Below the pieces are notes generated by a model. It saw nothing but the letters and a program-made list of their open reading frames with translations, was not told where the DNA came from and made no database searches. Made by a program: the position numbers and the translations under genes. A stretch of DNA of 20,832 nt from Acidithiobacillus sulfuriphilus (GTDB taxonomy: Bacteria; Pseudomonadota; Gammaproteobacteria; Acidithiobacillales; Acidithiobacillaceae): positions 1 through 20,832 of the forward strand of contig NZ_RIZI01000145.1 in assembly GCF_003721225.1 (NCBI RefSeq), read 5' to 3'. This document shows positions 8,281-17,600 of the stretch, in pieces. How positions within the stretch are numbered: the stretch's first letter is position 1; each line of letters starts with the position of its first letter.

Positions 8281-8321
8281 AAAAAACCAGGCCCCATGGA
8301 AACAAGATGCCATGGGGCCTG
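8281..8321 (-). terminator. intrinsic terminator of the atp operon
   Basis: A perfect 12-bp inverted repeat, CAGGCCCCATGG at 8288-8299 and its complement at 8310-8321, is separated by a 10-nt loop. Read on the minus strand, the stem is followed by GG and six T residues (8286-8281). It starts 25 bp after the atpC stop codon. This is a textbook Rho-independent terminator and should isolate glmU-glmS from atp transcription. Confidence 0.93.
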
Positions 8322-8346
8322 ATGCCTGCCTTAGCGCCGGAACAGA

Positions 8347-8772
8347 TCAGCGCAGCACACCACGCTCACGCAAACGCTGGATAGCCCGCAGGCGCGCGAT
8401 TTGCTCGAGGAGTTCGCCCTGGGCTCGGGCGTAGTCCATCTCATCCAGGTGACCTGCCAGCAAGGCCTCGGCCCGCTCCTTGGCCGCCACGGCCTTGGCT
8501 TCGTCGATATCCACTGCCCTTTCGGCCCCGTCAGCCAGGACCGTGATCCGGTCCGGCTGAATCTCGAGGATGCCGCCGTTGACGAAGAGGTACTCCGTCT
8601 CGGCGCCATGGAGGATACGTAGTTCTCCCGGACGCAGGCGCGTCAGCAACGGCGCATGCTGCGGCAGAATCCCCAGCTCGCCCATCTCGCCGGGGGCGAC
8701 CACCATGTCGGCCACCCCCTCGTAGATGCTGCCTTCGGTACTGACCACCTGCACATCTATGGTCATAGCCAT
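8347..8772 (-). CDS. atpC: F1Fo ATP synthase epsilon subunit
   Basis: Epsilon is part of the central stalk that couples rotation of the c ring to catalysis and can inhibit ATP hydrolysis. The product has 141 residues (E. coli 139). The N-terminal beta-sandwich is clear (MTIDVQVVSTEGSIYEGVADMVVAPGEMGELGILPQHAPLLTRL in conserved pieces). The C-terminal helical hairpin from about residue 90 is rich in Ala, Glu and Arg. It starts 3 nt after the atpD stop codon and is the last gene before the strong terminator. Confidence 0.97.
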   Translation of the reverse strand: MAMTIDVQVVSTEGSIYEGVADMVVAPGEMGELGILPQHAPLLTRLRPGELRILHGAETEYLFVNGGILEIQPDRITVLADGAERAVDIDEAKAVAAKERAEALLAGHLDEMDYARAQGELLEQIARLRAIQRLRERGVLR

Positions 8773-8775
8773 GCC

Positions 8776-10188
<1,413 letters not shown>

Positions 10189-10226
10189 TTAACCCTCAAC
10201 ATTTTCAAATGGTTTCCCGGGACACG

Positions 10227-11087
10227 CTAAACTGCCGCCGCACCGGCGCTGATCTCGGCGATTTCCTTGGTAATGGCTGCCTGGCGCGCCTTGTTGTACG
10301 CCAACTGCAGATCTCCGATGAGCCGTTTGGCATTGTCCGAAGCGCTTTTCATGGCCACCATGCGCGCGCTCTGCTCGCAGGCGAGGTGCTCCACCACGCC
10401 CTGGTAGACCACCGACTCTATGTAGCGTTGCAGCAGGTGATCCAGCACCGGCCGGGCCTCGGGCTCGTAGATATAGTCCCACATCCCCTGCCGCGCGGGC
10501 ATATCGACCTTTTCCACCGGCAGCAACTGCTCCACCGTGGCTTTTTGCAGCATGGTATTGATGAAGCGCGAAGACACCACGTAGACCACGTCCACCTCGC
10601 CCTTGGCATAGGCTTCGGCCATGACCTGGATGGGCCCCAGCATGTCCGCCAGGTGGGGCCGATCGCCCAAGCCCGAGACTTCGGCCACCAGCTTGCCCCC
10701 GAAGCGCTTGATGAAGCCCAGACCCTTGCCGCCCATCACCGCCACCTGAACGGCCACACCCTGATCGTGAAACTCCCGCATCTTCAGCACCAGGGCGCGC
10801 AGGACGTTGACATTCAACGCGCCGCACAGGCCCCGGTCCGTCGTCACGACGATGAAGCCCGCCTTCTTTACCTCGCGGACCTGCAATAAGGGATGATTGT
10901 ATTCGGGATGAGCGTTAGCGACGTGTCCCAATACCTTCCGGATCTTCTCGGCATAGGGTCGCGCGGCACGCATCCGCTCCTGGGCGCGGCGCATCTTGCT
11001 CGCCGCCACCATCTCCATGGCGCGGGTGATCTTTTGCGTATTCTTGACGCTTTTGATCTGCCCGCGAATTTCCTTGGCATGAGCCAT
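10227..11087 (-). CDS. atpG: F1Fo ATP synthase gamma subunit
   Basis: Gamma is the rotating shaft inside the alpha3-beta3 ring. The product has 286 residues (E. coli 287). The N-terminal helix [36 protein letters not shown] and the C-terminal helix with [27 protein letters not shown] (each recognised in shorter blocks) are highly conserved. Between them lies the Rossmann-like domain with [14 protein letters not shown] at 11087 is 9 nt after the atpA stop codon. Confidence 0.97.
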   Translation of the reverse strand: MAHAKEIRGQIKSVKNTQKITRAMEMVAASKMRRAQERMRAARPYAEKIRKVLGHVANAHPEYNHPLLQVREVKKAGFIVVTTDRGLCGALNVNVLRALVLKMREFHDQGVAVQVAVMGGKGLGFIKRFGGKLVAEVSGLGDRPHLADMLGPIQVMAEAYAKGEVDVVYVVSSRFINTMLQKATVEQLLPVEKVDMPARQGMWDYIYEPEARPVLDHLLQRYIESVVYQGVVEHLACEQSARMVAMKSASDNAKRLIGDLQLAYNKARQAAITKEIAEISAGAAAV

Positions 11088-11096
11088 GGCGCGCTC

Positions 11097-12641
11097 CTAG
11101 TAAGCCTGACTCGATTTGAACTGCTGGATAGCCCCGTCGAGCGTTTTCTTGAACTCGTCGGTCAACTCCTTTTTCTCCTCCAGCCCGGCCATGAGATCCT
11201 TGAAGTTGCTCTGCAGGAAGGACTGGAGGGCCTTCTCGAAGGGCCGGATCTTGGCGACATCCACGTCATCCAGGGTCCCGCTGCTGGCGGCATAAAGGGA
11301 CACCGCCTGCTCCGCCACCGACATGGGCGAATATTGATCCTGCTTCAGCAGTTCGGTAACGCGCTTGCCGCGCTCGATCTGCTTGCGGGTCAGATCATCC
11401 AGATCCGAGGCAAACTGGGCAAAGGCCGCCAACTCGCGATATTGGGCGAGGTCCAGGCGAATGCCGCCGCCGAGCTTCTTGATGACCTTGGTCTGCGCGG
11501 CGCCGCCGACCCGGGACACCGACAGACCCGCGTTGATGGCGGGACGAACGCCGGAGTTGAAGAGATCGGTTTCCAGGTAAATCTGGCCGTCCGTAATGGA
11601 AATCACGTTGGTCGGCACAAAGGCGGAGACGTCGCCGGCCTGGGTTTCGATGATGGGCAATGCCGTCAGCGATCCGGTCTGGCCCTTGACGGCGCCCTGG
11701 GTGAACTGCTCGACGAACTCGGCGCTGACCCGGGCTGCCCGCTCCAGCAAACGCGAATGCAGATAGAACACGTCGCCGGGATAGGCTTCACGGCCCGGCG
11801 GGCGGCGCAGCAACAGGGAGATCTGGCGGTAGGCCCAGGCCTGCTTGGTCAGGTCATCGTAAACAATCAGGGCATCCATACCGCGATCGCGGAAATACTC
11901 GCCCATGGTACAGCCGGTGTAGGGGGCGAGGTATTGTAGCGCCGCGGCCTCGGAGGCGTTGGCGGCAACCACCGTGGTGTACTCCATGGCGCCGTATTCT
12001 TCGAGCTTGCGCACGACGTTGGCCACCGTGGAGGCCTTCTGGCCGATGGCGACATAGATACAGTAAACGCCCTTGCCTTTCTGGTTGAGAATGGCGTCCA
12101 GGGCCACGGCGGTCTTGCCCGTCTGACGGTCACCGATGATCAGCTCGCGCTGGCCACGCCCTACGGGAACCATGGCGTCGATGGCCTTGATGCCGGTCTG
12201 CATGGGCTGGTCCACACTCTGGCGCTGGATGACGCCGGGGGCGATCTTCTCCAGGACGTCAAACTCTTTGGCATCGATGGTGCCCTTGCCGTCAATGGGC
12301 TGGCCCAGGGCGTTGACGACACGGCCCAGGAGCTCTTTGCCAATGGGCACCTGCATGACCTTGCCGGAGCACTTGACGACGTTGCCCTCTTCCAGGCCTT
12401 CATACTCGCCCAGAATCACGGCACCGACATTGTCCTGTTCCAGGTTCATGGCCAGGGCGAAGCGGCCACCGGGCAGCTCCAGCATTTCGCCGTACATGAC
12501 GTCTTCCAGCCCATGTATACGAAGGATACCGTCACTCAGGCTGATGATGGTGCCCTGAGAGCGCGTCTCGACGCGGCCCTCAAAGCCGGCAATCCGTGCG
12601 CGGATCAGTTCGCTGATTTCCGAAGGATTCAGTTGTTGCAT
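11097..12641 (-). CDS. atpA: F1Fo ATP synthase alpha subunit
   Basis: Alpha forms the non-catalytic nucleotide sites and supplies the arginine finger to beta. The product has 514 residues (E. coli 513). Walker A is GDRQTGKT at 170-177, preceded by [48 protein letters not shown] is the usual block after it, seen here in short conserved pieces. The Arg-finger motif VSRVGGAAQ is intact. ATG at 12641 follows atpH by 17 nt. Confidence 0.98.
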   Translation of the reverse strand: MQQLNPSEISELIRARIAGFEGRVETRSQGTIISLSDGILRIHGLEDVMYGEMLELPGGRFALAMNLEQDNVGAVILGEYEGLEEGNVVKCSGKVMQVPIGKELLGRVVNALGQPIDGKGTIDAKEFDVLEKIAPGVIQRQSVDQPMQTGIKAIDAMVPVGRGQRELIIGDRQTGKTAVALDAILNQKGKGVYCIYVAIGQKASTVANVVRKLEEYGAMEYTTVVAANASEAAALQYLAPYTGCTMGEYFRDRGMDALIVYDDLTKQAWAYRQISLLLRRPPGREAYPGDVFYLHSRLLERAARVSAEFVEQFTQGAVKGQTGSLTALPIIETQAGDVSAFVPTNVISITDGQIYLETDLFNSGVRPAINAGLSVSRVGGAAQTKVIKKLGGGIRLDLAQYRELAAFAQFASDLDDLTRKQIERGKRVTELLKQDQYSPMSVAEQAVSLYAASSGTLDDVDVAKIRPFEKALQSFLQSNFKDLMAGLEEKKELTDEFKKTLDGAIQQFKSSQAY

Positions 12642-12658
12642 ACCATGTCCTCAAAAGG

Positions 12659-13195
12659 TTAACTGCGAAGGGTGCGGGCGAGCTGTTCCACCTGCCCGCG
12701 CACAGAAGCATCTATCGTCAAATCGCCGGCCTGCACCAGAATTCCGCCGATGAGGGCGGGATCCACCTCGTCGTGGAACGCCACCCGGCTGCCGAAACGC
12801 TGGGACAGCGCCGCCTCAATGGCATCTTTCTGACCTGCGTCCAGGGCTACGGCACTTTTTACCAGGACTTCTACCGTACCCATGGCAGCGCGGCGGTCGG
12901 CCGCGAACAGCGCCGCAATCTCACCGGCAGCGGGCCAACGATCATTGTCAATCAACAAGGCCAGGAAGGCCCGCCAGGGCTCCTGGTCTACGGCCACCTG
13001 GGCCACGGAGAGCACCTCGACCTTGGCAGCCGCCGTGCGCTCGGGATCGTCGAGAAATTGCTGTGCCTGGGGATCCTGTAAAACCGTCGCAAGGGTCTGC
13101 AATGCCTTTCCCCAGGCGTCCTCCTGCCCCGTTTCCTTCGCCAGACCGTAGAGGGCCTCGGCGTAGGGACGGGCGACCGTGATCAAATCCGCCAT
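12659..13195 (-). CDS. atpH: F1Fo ATP synthase delta subunit
   Basis: Delta connects the b-subunit peripheral stalk to the top of F1. The product has 178 residues (E. coli 177). The N-terminal helical bundle opens with TVARPYAEALYGLAKE, typical of the family, and the C-terminal part has DPALIGGILVQAGDLTIDAS with the conserved GG and D positions. ATG at 13195 is 12 nt after the atpF stop codon. Confidence 0.96.
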   Translation of the reverse strand: MADLITVARPYAEALYGLAKETGQEDAWGKALQTLATVLQDPQAQQFLDDPERTAAAKVEVLSVAQVAVDQEPWRAFLALLIDNDRWPAAGEIAALFAADRRAAMGTVEVLVKSAVALDAGQKDAIEAALSQRFGSRVAFHDEVDPALIGGILVQAGDLTIDASVRGQVEQLARTLRS

Positions 13196-13207
13196 GGCTT
13201 GCTCCCT

Positions 13208-13687
13208 TTAGAGTTGGCCGACCATGCGGTCGACAATATCACGATGGGCCTGGGCGTCGATTTCTTTATGGAGGATGCGCTGCGCGCCATCGACGACGAG
13301 CTCCACCACCCGTTCCCGCAACACTTCGCGGGCGCGATTGGTCTCGACCTCGATCTCGGCCCGCGCGCCGGCCAGGATCCGGTCGGCCTCTTCCCGCGCC
13401 TTGACCTGGGCCTCTTCCTTGATCTCCACGCCACGGCGCTCGGCATTGGCGATGATCTCCGCCGCCTTTTCCTTTGCCTCGCGCAGCATTTCCGTGGCAC
13501 GCTTCTGGGCGATGACGATTTCTTCCTTGCCCCGCTCCGCCGCAGCCAGACCGTCGGCGATCTTCGCCCGACGCGCTTCCATGACCCCCTTCAAGGGGCC
13601 GTACAAATATTTGTACAGCAGTGCCACCAATACCGCAAAAGTGACCAACTGTACGAACAACGTCGCATTAATGCCTACTGGATTCAT
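13208..13687 (-). CDS. atpF: F1Fo ATP synthase b subunit
   Basis: Subunit b forms the peripheral stator stalk as a dimer. The product has 159 residues (E. coli 156). A single membrane helix spans about residues 7-27 ([20 protein letters not shown]), preceded by the conserved MNPVGINAT. The rest is a long charged amphipathic helix rich in Arg, Glu and Ala that should form a coiled coil. It follows atpE by 44 bp. Confidence 0.96.
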   Translation of the reverse strand: MNPVGINATLFVQLVTFAVLVALLYKYLYGPLKGVMEARRAKIADGLAAAERGKEEIVIAQKRATEMLREAKEKAAEIIANAERRGVEIKEEAQVKAREEADRILAGARAEIEVETNRAREVLRERVVELVVDGAQRILHKEIDAQAHRDIVDRMVGQL

Positions 13688-13731
13688 GATGCCCTCACTT
13701 GCGCGTTACCCGGCCCATGCCGGCCCGGCCA

Positions 13732-13986
13732 TCAGCCCAGGAAAGGGTTGGCGAAGAGGAACCAGAAACCGAAGGCCAGAATGATGAACGGGAAGGACTC
13801 CATCAGGCCGGCGAAGATGAAGGTGTTAACCAGCAACTGCGGGCGCATTTCCGGCTGGCGGGTGATGCCTTCGATGGTCTTGGAGGTGATGAGACCCCAG
13901 CCGATGGCGGAACCGAGGCCGGCAGCGCCGAAAATGATGCCGACGGCAATGGCGGTAGCAGCAACGATGATGGTATGCGCGTCCAT
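13732..13986 (-). CDS. atpE: F1Fo ATP synthase c subunit
   Basis: Subunit c forms the proton-carrying rotor ring. The product has 84 residues (E. coli 79) as a hairpin of two membrane helices. The first carries the glycine-rich GAAGLGSAIGWG (residues 20-31) and the polar loop has RQPE at 43-46. The second carries the proton-binding carboxylate E63 (GLMESFPF) at the position of Asp61 in E. coli. The helix shows no set of polar residues that would suggest sodium binding. A strong AAGGAG lies just before ATG at 13986, which fits the high copy number of this subunit. Confidence 0.97.
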   Translation of the reverse strand: MDAHTIIVAATAIAVGIIFGAAGLGSAIGWGLITSKTIEGITRQPEMRPQLLVNTFIFAGLMESFPFIILAFGFWFLFANPFLG

Positions 13987-14034
13987 GGTGACTCCTTATA
14001 TTCCAAAGCGAAGAATGAAAAAGCGAATGAGTTG

Positions 14035-14784
14035 TTAATGTTCCTGCATGTTGGCCATGCCCAGGTAGACCACGGTCAGCACGGTGAAAATAAAGGCCTG
14101 AAGAATAATGATCAAACTCTCGAACCCCGACCAGACCACCCCCATGGCGAACTGGCCCCACCAGGGCAGCATGGCCAGCAGGAGAAAGACCAGTTCACCG
14201 GCAAACATGTTGCCGAAGAGTCGCAGGCCGAGACTGAGGGGCTTGGTGATCTCTTCGATGAGGGTCATGAGGATGTTCATGGGCATCAGCCAGATGCCGA
14301 AAGGATGGGTCAGATAGGTCTTGAAGTAGGAGAAACCCTTGATCCGCAGGCTGGTGAAGATGGCCAGGATGAACACCGCCAAGGCAACGCCCAGGGTGGT
14401 GTTGAGGTTGACGGTGGGCGTGATGCGGAATTCAGGGATCCCGAACCAGTGGGCGACAAGGCCGGGGAGGTAGACCGGGATCAAGTCCATGCTGTTCATC
14501 AGCAGGATCCAGAGGAACACGGTCAGGGCGACGGGCGCAATGAGCGGATCCTTGACGGGAAAACTGCCCTGCACCAGATCGTCGATGAAATCCACCGTGC
14601 CTTCCAGCCAGCCCTGCAGACCGGTGGGAGCGCCATATTGGAGGCGGCTGCCCACGACCATGGCGGCGACCACCAGGATAAAGGCCATCACCCAGCCCAT
14701 GAGGATGGTGTCCAAATTGAAGGTCCAGAAACCTTGCCCGACAGACCAGTTGGTGATGTGTTGAGCGATGCCGCTATCCGCCAC
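14035..14784 (-). CDS. atpB: F1Fo ATP synthase a subunit
   Basis: Subunit a provides the proton half-channels beside the c ring. The product has 249 residues (E. coli 271), with about five to six hydrophobic segments. The essential arginine is R188 in SLGLRLFGNMFAGEL (R210 in E. coli). MNSMDLIPVYLPG is the other conserved block. The start is GTG at 14784, with AAAGGAG 7 nt upstream and 3 nt after the atpI stop codon; the ribosome binding site overlaps that stop, so translation is coupled. Confidence 0.97.
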   Translation of the reverse strand: MADSGIAQHITNWSVGQGFWTFNLDTILMGWVMAFILVVAAMVVGSRLQYGAPTGLQGWLEGTVDFIDDLVQGSFPVKDPLIAPVALTVFLWILLMNSMDLIPVYLPGLVAHWFGIPEFRITPTVNLNTTLGVALAVFILAIFTSLRIKGFSYFKTYLTHPFGIWLMPMNILMTLIEEITKPLSLGLRLFGNMFAGELVFLLLAMLPWWGQFAMGVVWSGFESLIIILQAFIFTVLTVVYLGMANMQEH

Positions 14785-14787
14785 GCG

Positions 14788-15198
14788 TTAACTCCTTTCC
14801 CTGTTGCGCTCCCGCACCAGAAATGCCAAAAACACGAAATGGGTCACCAAAAGCCCGGCCACCAGCCCGATGATGGGCAGGTGCAACCAGACAATGGCCA
14901 GAATCAAACCCACGATGGTCACTGCCCAGCGCTGCATCACCGCACCCCAGATGCGCAGTGTCGCGCCCTGTGGCGATGCGGGGAGCGCCATGAGGCGGTT
15001 TCCCAGAATGAGCATGTTGATTACGCTCAATATGCCGGCAAAAAGTATGGCGTAGGCTTCCTCCCGGCCCCAGCGCCAGGCTGCCAGCGCAGCCAGAAGG
15101 ATGCTGATCGTCAATACCCATGTGCTTACCCGCCCAACGAAGGACGGAAATCCATCTGTGACCGGTTGTTTTTCTTTTGTTTTCACAGATGCCCACAA
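14788..15198 (-). CDS. atpI: ATP synthase subunit I (AtpI)-like membrane protein
   Basis: AtpI is a small membrane protein encoded at the head of many atp operons; in some bacteria it helps assemble the c ring. The 136-residue product has four hydrophobic segments at about residues 26-42, 49-66, 87-104 and 108-127, and a basic C-terminus. Position and topology identify it, since the family is poorly conserved. No clear Shine-Dalgarno is seen. TTG at 15198 gives the longest product, while GTG at 15186 would give 132 residues. The predicted transcription start is only a few bases upstream, so a leaderless or very short leader is possible. Confidence 0.85.
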   Translation of the reverse strand: MWASVKTKEKQPVTDGFPSFVGRVSTWVLTISILLAALAAWRWGREEAYAILFAGILSVINMLILGNRLMALPASPQGATLRIWGAVMQRWAVTIVGLILAIVWLHLPIIGLVAGLLVTHFVFLAFLVRERNRERS

Positions 15199-15210
15199 GA
15201 AAACGGGTGA

Positions 15211-15239
15211 AGTCTAAACAGACGGGCACGAGCCGTCAA
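15211..15239 (-). promoter_or_regulatory. candidate sigma70 promoter of the atp operon
   Basis: On the minus strand TTGACG (15239-15234, 5/6) is followed after 17 bp by TAGACT (15216-15211, 4/6). It lies in the 58-bp gap between the parB stop and atpI. The spacer contains a short inverted repeat, GACGG and CCGTC at 15221-15225 and 15233-15237. The expected start point is near 15204. Confidence 0.55.
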
Positions 15240-15256
15240 GACCAAAACGGGGGAGA

Positions 15257-16096
15257 TCATCCGTTGATACGCACGCCGAGAAGGGCGAGCAGGGCCTCTC
15301 CCTGTTCCGGATCATCCCAGGAAAGACGCAGCTCGCCGCCCCGCGAGCGGGGGATCACGGTGGCCGCCAGACCCAGAACGGCGGCAATCTCGGCCTCCAG
15401 GGCGATGATGTTGGGATCCCTGGCCGAAGCTGACTTGGGGCCCTGCGCCATCCCCCGGGCGAGGCGCTCGGTGGCCCGCACGGTGAGATCTTCGCGCAGC
15501 ACCCGTTCCGCGGCAGCCACCTGCGCTTCCACAGGCAGGGCCAGGAGGGCCCGGGCATGGCCGGCGCTGAGGGCGCCGCTTTCCAGATGGCGGTGAACGG
15601 CCTCGGGCAAACGCAGCAAGCGGAGTTGGTTGCTGATGGCCGCCCGGGAGCGCCCCAGTTTTTCGGCCAGGTCTTCGTGGGTGAGGGCGAATTCGTTGAG
15701 GAGGCGCTGCAGGGCCTGGGCCTCCTCCAGGGGATTCAGGGCTTCCCGCTGGATGTTTTCGATGAGGCCGAGGGCGAGGGCCTCTTCGTCGCTGCACTCC
15801 CGGACGATGGCGGGGATGGCGGCGAGTTCCGCCATTTGCGCCGCCCGCCAGCGCCGTTCGCCAGCGATGATCTCATAACGGCCGCCGCCTACGCCGCGCA
15901 CCACAATGGGCTGCACCACCCCTTGGGCGCGAATGGAGGCGGCCAGGGCGGCCAAGGCCTCGGCGTCCATGGTGCTGCGCGGCTGATAGCGGCCGCGCTG
16001 GAGCAGATCCAGGGGGATCTCCCGCATCGGCCGGGCACTGTCGGCGTCGCTGGCAAAGAGGGCATCCAGGCCGCGGCCCAGGCCGACCCGCTTCAT
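15257..16096 (-). CDS. parB: chromosome-partitioning protein ParB
   Basis: ParB binds parS centromere sites, spreads as a CTP-dependent clamp and works with ParA to segregate the chromosome. The 279-residue product opens with KRVGLGRGLDALF, the usual ParA-contact motif. It then has the N-terminal CTP-binding ParB domain with QPIVVR and GERRWRAAQ. The helix-turn-helix region reads LTHEDLAEKLGRSRAAISNQLRLLRLP, followed by GHARALL. The C-terminal dimer domain is short. ATG at 16096 overlaps the parA stop as ATGA; longer in-frame extensions run into parA and are rejected. A parS match lies 1.5 kb upstream in mnmG. Confidence 0.96.
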   Translation of the reverse strand: MKRVGLGRGLDALFASDADSARPMREIPLDLLQRGRYQPRSTMDAEALAALAASIRAQGVVQPIVVRGVGGGRYEIIAGERRWRAAQMAELAAIPAIVRECSDEEALALGLIENIQREALNPLEEAQALQRLLNEFALTHEDLAEKLGRSRAAISNQLRLLRLPEAVHRHLESGALSAGHARALLALPVEAQVAAAERVLREDLTVRATERLARGMAQGPKSASARDPNIIALEAEIAAVLGLAATVIPRSRGGELRLSWDDPEQGEALLALLGVRING

Positions 16097-16854
16097 GGCC
16101 GGCACTCGCGGCGCAGGAACTCGGCGGCCACGCCGCGATAGGCCTGGGCGCCGGCACAGTGCGGGTCGTGCTCCAGTATGGCGCGACCGAAGCTGGGGGC
16201 CTCGGCCAGGCGGATGTTGCGCGGCACCACCGTCCGGTAGAGCTTGTCGGGGAAGTGCCGCTCCAACTCCATGCCCACCTCCGATGCCAGGCGATTGCGG
16301 GCGTCGAACATGGTCCGCAGCAAGCCGTGGACCTGCAGGCGCGGGTTGAGGCCGGCGCGTACCCGGCGCACCGTGCCGAGAAGCTGAGTGAGCCCCTCCA
16401 GGGCATAGTATTCGCATTGCATGGGGATCAGTACCGCATCGGCGGCCACCAGGGCATTGACGGTGAGCATGTTGAGGGCCGGGGGACAGTCGATGAGGCA
16501 AAAGTCGAAGTCGGCGACGGTGGTCAGGGCCTCGCGGAGGCGCTGCTCACGGCCGGCGCGGCCGTAGAGTTCGACTTCGGCGCCGGCGAGGTCGGGGCTG
16601 GAAGGGGCCACCTGCAGGCCCGCCGGAGACGCTGCCCGCAGCACGGCCGTCAACGGTACCTCTCCCAGCAAGGCATGATAGATGCTGGCGCCATCGACGT
16701 GGCCCAGACCCAGTCCGGTGGTGGCGTTGGCCTGGGGGTCGAGGTCCACCAATAGCACCCGCTGGCCGCCTTGGGCGAGCTCGGCGGCGAGGTTGACGGC
16801 GGTGGTGGTCTTACCCACCCCGCCTTTCTGGTTGGCGACGGCGACAATGCGCAT
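16093..16854 (-). CDS. parA: chromosome-partitioning ATPase ParA (Soj type)
   Basis: ParA is a deviant-Walker ATPase that binds DNA as an ATP dimer and moves ParB-parS complexes. The 253-residue product has the usual size for chromosomal Soj proteins. The deviant Walker A is KGGVGKTT at residues 10-17; VDLDPQANATTGLG and LIDCPPALNMLTVNAL follow. I chose ATG at 16854 because it begins directly with the conserved MRIVAVANQKGG. An upstream ATG at 16911 would add 19 unconserved residues. It follows rsmG after 88 bp and overlaps parB by 4 nt. Confidence 0.96.
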   Translation of the reverse strand: MRIVAVANQKGGVGKTTTAVNLAAELAQGGQRVLLVDLDPQANATTGLGLGHVDGASIYHALLGEVPLTAVLRAASPAGLQVAPSSPDLAGAEVELYGRAGREQRLREALTTVADFDFCLIDCPPALNMLTVNALVAADAVLIPMQCEYYALEGLTQLLGTVRRVRAGLNPRLQVHGLLRTMFDARNRLASEVGMELERHFPDKLYRTVVPRNIRLAEAPSFGRAILEHDPHCAGAQAYRGVAAEFLRRECRP

Positions 16855-16942
16855 GGTGCTGGCGGACGAGCCCGCTGTTTCTCCGTGGAAATCCGCCCTT
16901 AGGATACCCATTCGGCCGGCCCGCCGCTAGGGCGGAAGCGCG

Positions 16943-17596
16943 TCATGCTTGCCACCCGACGAGTACACGGGGAGGCAGGCCGGGGACCTGGAGGTTCTGC
17001 ACGGTGACCTGCAATTCCGCGGCCCGAGGCCAAGCCGCGATCTCGTCGGCAGCGCGGGGGCCTTTGAGGGCTAGGCAGAGGGTGGCCGGCCCCTGCAGGT
17101 GTTGCGTCATGAGATCCAGCTCGGCAAGGGAGGCGACGGCCCGGCTGATCACGGCGGCCGGATAGGCGGCGGGTCTATAGGCTTCGCTGCGGGACTGGAT
17201 GATCCGCACCCGAGACAGTCCCAGACCGGCCACCACGCTGCGCAAAAAGGCCGCGCGCTTGCCGGTGGGCTCGACCAGGGTGAAGGTCTGGTCAGGGCGG
17301 CAGATGGCCAGCGGGAGGCCGGGGAGGCCGGCGCCGCTGCCGATGTCGCAGACCTCGCCCCCGGGCACCCAGGGCAGGAGACTCAGGCTATCGAGGAGGT
17401 GATGGGAGACCATCTCCAGGGGATCGCGCACGGCGGTGAGATTGTGGACGCGATTCCATTGCGCCAATTGGCCGAGGTAATCGAGGAGCAGGGAACGGCG
17501 GTCTGCGGAGACGGGCTCCAGGGCCATGGCCTCCAGGCCTGCATCCAGGATCCGGCGGGCCTGATCCCGGGGGAAGGACGGACTCGGCGCCACCAC
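16943..17596 (-). CDS. rsmG: 16S rRNA (guanine-N7) methyltransferase RsmG (GidB)
   Basis: RsmG methylates G527 of 16S rRNA using S-adenosylmethionine. The product has 217 residues (E. coli 207). The SAM-binding loop VCDIGSGAGLPGLPLAI and the preceding HHLLDSLSLLPW are characteristic; SRAVASLAEL is a further conserved block. The start is GTG at 17596, 4 nt after the mnmG stop codon, so the two are coupled. A second GTG is directly adjacent at 17593. Confidence 0.95.
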   Translation of the reverse strand: MVAPSPSFPRDQARRILDAGLEAMALEPVSADRRSLLLDYLGQLAQWNRVHNLTAVRDPLEMVSHHLLDSLSLLPWVPGGEVCDIGSGAGLPGLPLAICRPDQTFTLVEPTGKRAAFLRSVVAGLGLSRVRIIQSRSEAYRPAAYPAAVISRAVASLAELDLMTQHLQGPATLCLALKGPRAADEIAAWPRAAELQVTVQNLQVPGLPPRVLVGWQA

Positions 17597-17600
17597 CCCG

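Noticed and set aside
13699..15210. Plus-strand open frame of 503 codons across atpI-atpE
   Set aside because: It lies antisense to clearly recognised atp genes, is low-complexity (His, Asp, Gly, Gln rich) and resembles no family; it is a by-product of high GC.
16097..16501. N-terminal extension of parB to 414 codons
   Set aside because: It overlaps parA in another frame; the conserved ParB N-terminus starts at 16096 with an ATGA overlap.
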